The notes under the pieces are model-generated. The model did not search any database, was not told where the DNA came from, and saw only the letters and a program-made list of their open reading frames with translations. A stretch of DNA of 64,000 bases from Algibacter_G agarivorans (GTDB lineage Bacteria > Bacteroidota > Bacteroidia > Flavobacteriales > Flavobacteriaceae), in NCBI RefSeq assembly GCF_039543245.1, contig NZ_BAABJJ010000012.1, positions 1-64,000 on the forward strand, in the 5' to 3' direction. Both the position numbers and the translations under genes were made by a program. Below, piece after piece: positions 62,668 through 64,000 of the stretch; the stretch's first letter is position 1; each line of letters begins with the position of its first letter.

Positions 62668-64000
62668 ATGAAGAACAAACTAATTTTAGCTTTTAGTTTA
62701 CTTTGCTCTATATCTATGTTCTCACAAGAAAACAGTCAAAGTTTCACACTACAAGAAGCTATAGATTATGCTCTAGAACATAATAGAACTTCAAAAAATG
62801 CTGGACGCGATATAGAAGCAGCAAAAAAGCAAAAATGGGAAACTATAGCAACTGGGCTTCCACAAATTGATGGTAGCATTGACTATAAGAACTCTATAAA
62901 ACAGCAGGTGCAAGTCATTCCTGCTAGTGCTTTTGGTGGCCCCGCAGACGAAGTTAATGCCGTTGAATTTGGATTAGACCAGAGTGTAAACGCCTCAGCA
63001 ACTTTATCGCAATTAATCTTTGATGGCTCTTACCTAGTTGGTTTACAATCTGCCAAAGTATTTCTAGAAATTTCTAAGAATGCCAAAACAAAAACCGATT
63101 TAGAGGTTAGGAAAGCAGTAATTAATGCGTATGGTAATGTTTTATTAGCCGAGGAAAGCGTTAATGTCTTAGAGAAAAACAAAGCGACACTTCAAAAAAA
63201 CCTTGATGAAACGACCAAGATTTACGAAAACGGACTAGAGGAAGAAGAAAGCGTAGAGCAGTTACAAATAACACTTTCCGGCATAGCCAGCAGTCTAAGT
63301 AAAACCATACGCTTAAAGAAGCTTGCATACCAGATGCTTAATATGAATTTAGGTTTAGATATAAATAATAACACTTTTCTTAAGGATAATTTAGAAACAC
63401 TTACTGCCAAAAATATCGATTTAAGCTTAGTAAGTCAACCATTCGAAATTGATAACACTATTGATTATCTTATAGCTGAGAATGATAAAACATCAAAAGA
63501 GCTTTTGGTAAAACTTGAACAAAGTAGAGCTTTACCAACAATAAATACATTTTTAACTGGTGGATATGCATCATTTAGTAATGATTTTGACTTTTTAAAA
63601 AGCGACCAAAAATATTATGGTTTTGGGATTTTTGGTGCCAGTATAAAAGTTCCCATTTTTAGTTCTGGATTAAAAAGTGCTAGAACACAGCGTGCAAAGA
63701 TAGATTTAGAAAAATCTAAAGACGATTTAACAGAAACAGAACAGCGCTTAAAACTTCAAATAGCTTCTGCTAAAAGTGATTACCAATTTGCTATTGAAGA
63801 CTATAATAATAAAAAAGAAAATCTAAACCTCGCTGAGCGTATCGAAAAGAAAAACCAAACAAAATTTTTTGAAGGTATTACCTCAAGCTTCGAATTAAGA
63901 CAAGCACAAATTCAACTATACAGTGCGCAACAAGAATTTCTACAATCTATGCTCGATGTTATTAATAACAAAGCTGCCTTAGAAACCATCTCTAACTCAA
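62668..64000 (+). CDS. TolC family outer-membrane efflux protein, 3' end outside the window
   Basis: At least 444 codons, still open at the window edge. Signal peptide (MKNKLILAFSLLCSISMFSQ), then the TolC start FTLQEAIDYALEHNRTSKNA and long coiled-coil helices of the two-repeat outer-membrane factor type; the second repeat contains VPIFSSGLKSARTQRAKIDL. It forms the exit duct of a tripartite pump; the adaptor and RND pump genes are expected next, beyond the window. Confidence 0.92.
   Translation, partial: MKNKLILAFSLLCSISMFSQENSQSFTLQEAIDYALEHNRTSKNAGRDIEAAKKQKWETIATGLPQIDGSIDYKNSIKQQVQVIPASAFGGPADEVNAVEFGLDQSVNASATLSQLIFDGSYLVGLQSAKVFLEISKNAKTKTDLEVRKAVINAYGNVLLAEESVNVLEKNKATLQKNLDETTKIYENGLEEEESVEQLQITLSGIASSLSKTIRLKKLAYQMLNMNLGLDINNNTFLKDNLETLTAKNIDLSLVSQPFEIDNTIDYLIAENDKTSKELLVKLEQSRALPTINTFLTGGYASFSNDFDFLKSDQKYYGFGIFGASIKVPIFSSGLKSARTQRAKIDLEKSKDDLTETEQRLKLQIASAKSDYQFAIEDYNNKKENLNLAERIEKKNQTKFFEGITSSFELRQAQIQLYSAQQEFLQSMLDVINNKAALETISNS

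Overview
This 64 kb window is a chromosomal segment of a member of the Bacteroidota, almost certainly the family Flavobacteriaceae and probably marine. The evidence is the AT-rich sequence, the characteristic S2, EF-Ts, L13 and S9 proteins, a SusC/SusD pair with FecR and an ECF sigma factor, an ExbB-ExbD-ExbD cluster, a clade II type nos cluster, and several promoters of the Bacteroidota form TTTG-N19-TAnnTTTG. The two ends are cut: a DUF3427-type helicase enters on the left and a TolC-family gene leaves on the right.

Layout. 1-1.9 kb: truncated helicase. 2.1-3.85 kb: a nest of small elements in which a DUF559 nuclease-like gene lies between 29-bp inverted repeats (two complete 457-bp copies, one internally deleted copy, two solitary ends). 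3.9-7.7 kb: YgiQ radical SAM protein and an ABC-F ATPase. 8-12.5 kb: rplM-rpsI, rpsB-tsf, pyrH-frr. 12.5-13.8 kb: an outer-membrane barrel gene. 14-21.5 kb: a compact susD-susC-fecR-sigma island on the minus strand; a 31-codon relic of the barrel gene's 3' end lies beyond it, so the island looks inserted between that gene and the RND/MMPL exporter gene. 21.9-28.1 kb: MMPL exporter, asnS, rpoN and a PAP2-like gene, with a 162-bp MITE-like element before rpoN. 28.5-31.6 kb: exbB/exbD energy-transduction operon with a barrel gene. 31.7-33.7 kb: tRNA-Ser, asparaginase, TatD nuclease.

33.8-43.2 kb is the most unusual part. An ECF sigma factor and a TPR-bearing membrane anti-sigma candidate sit divergently from a run of genes for a secreted two-repeat protein, a lipoprotein, a tiny membrane peptide, a PKD/beta-barrel protein, a membrane-anchored TPR-CHAT protease, a retropepsin-like aspartic protease and an orphan LuxR-type response regulator. 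These are followed by two tandem copies of a promoter-plus-hairpin unit and a second tiny membrane peptide. Three of the plus-strand genes are preceded by GGGTAACA, exactly 16 nt, then (G/T)ATATAA, which I propose as the promoter read by the neighbouring sigma factor. I infer an envelope-stress or proteolytic signalling system that I do not recognise as described.

43.3-47.9 kb: the 2-oxoglutarate dehydrogenase E1/E2 genes and a small barrel gene. 47.9-60.5 kb: nitrous oxide respiration and nitrosative-stress locus: Rrf2 regulator, c-type cytochrome, FAS1 lipoprotein, nosZ, membrane protein, nosL, nosD, nosF, nosY, then a copper-uptake module (small Cys protein, YtkA-like lipoprotein, OprC/NosA-type TonB receptor), a RIC iron-sulfur repair protein and a second Rrf2 regulator. 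60.6-64 kb: a polyprenyl diphosphate synthase with a small partner, and a TetR-TolC efflux operon start with a clear operator.
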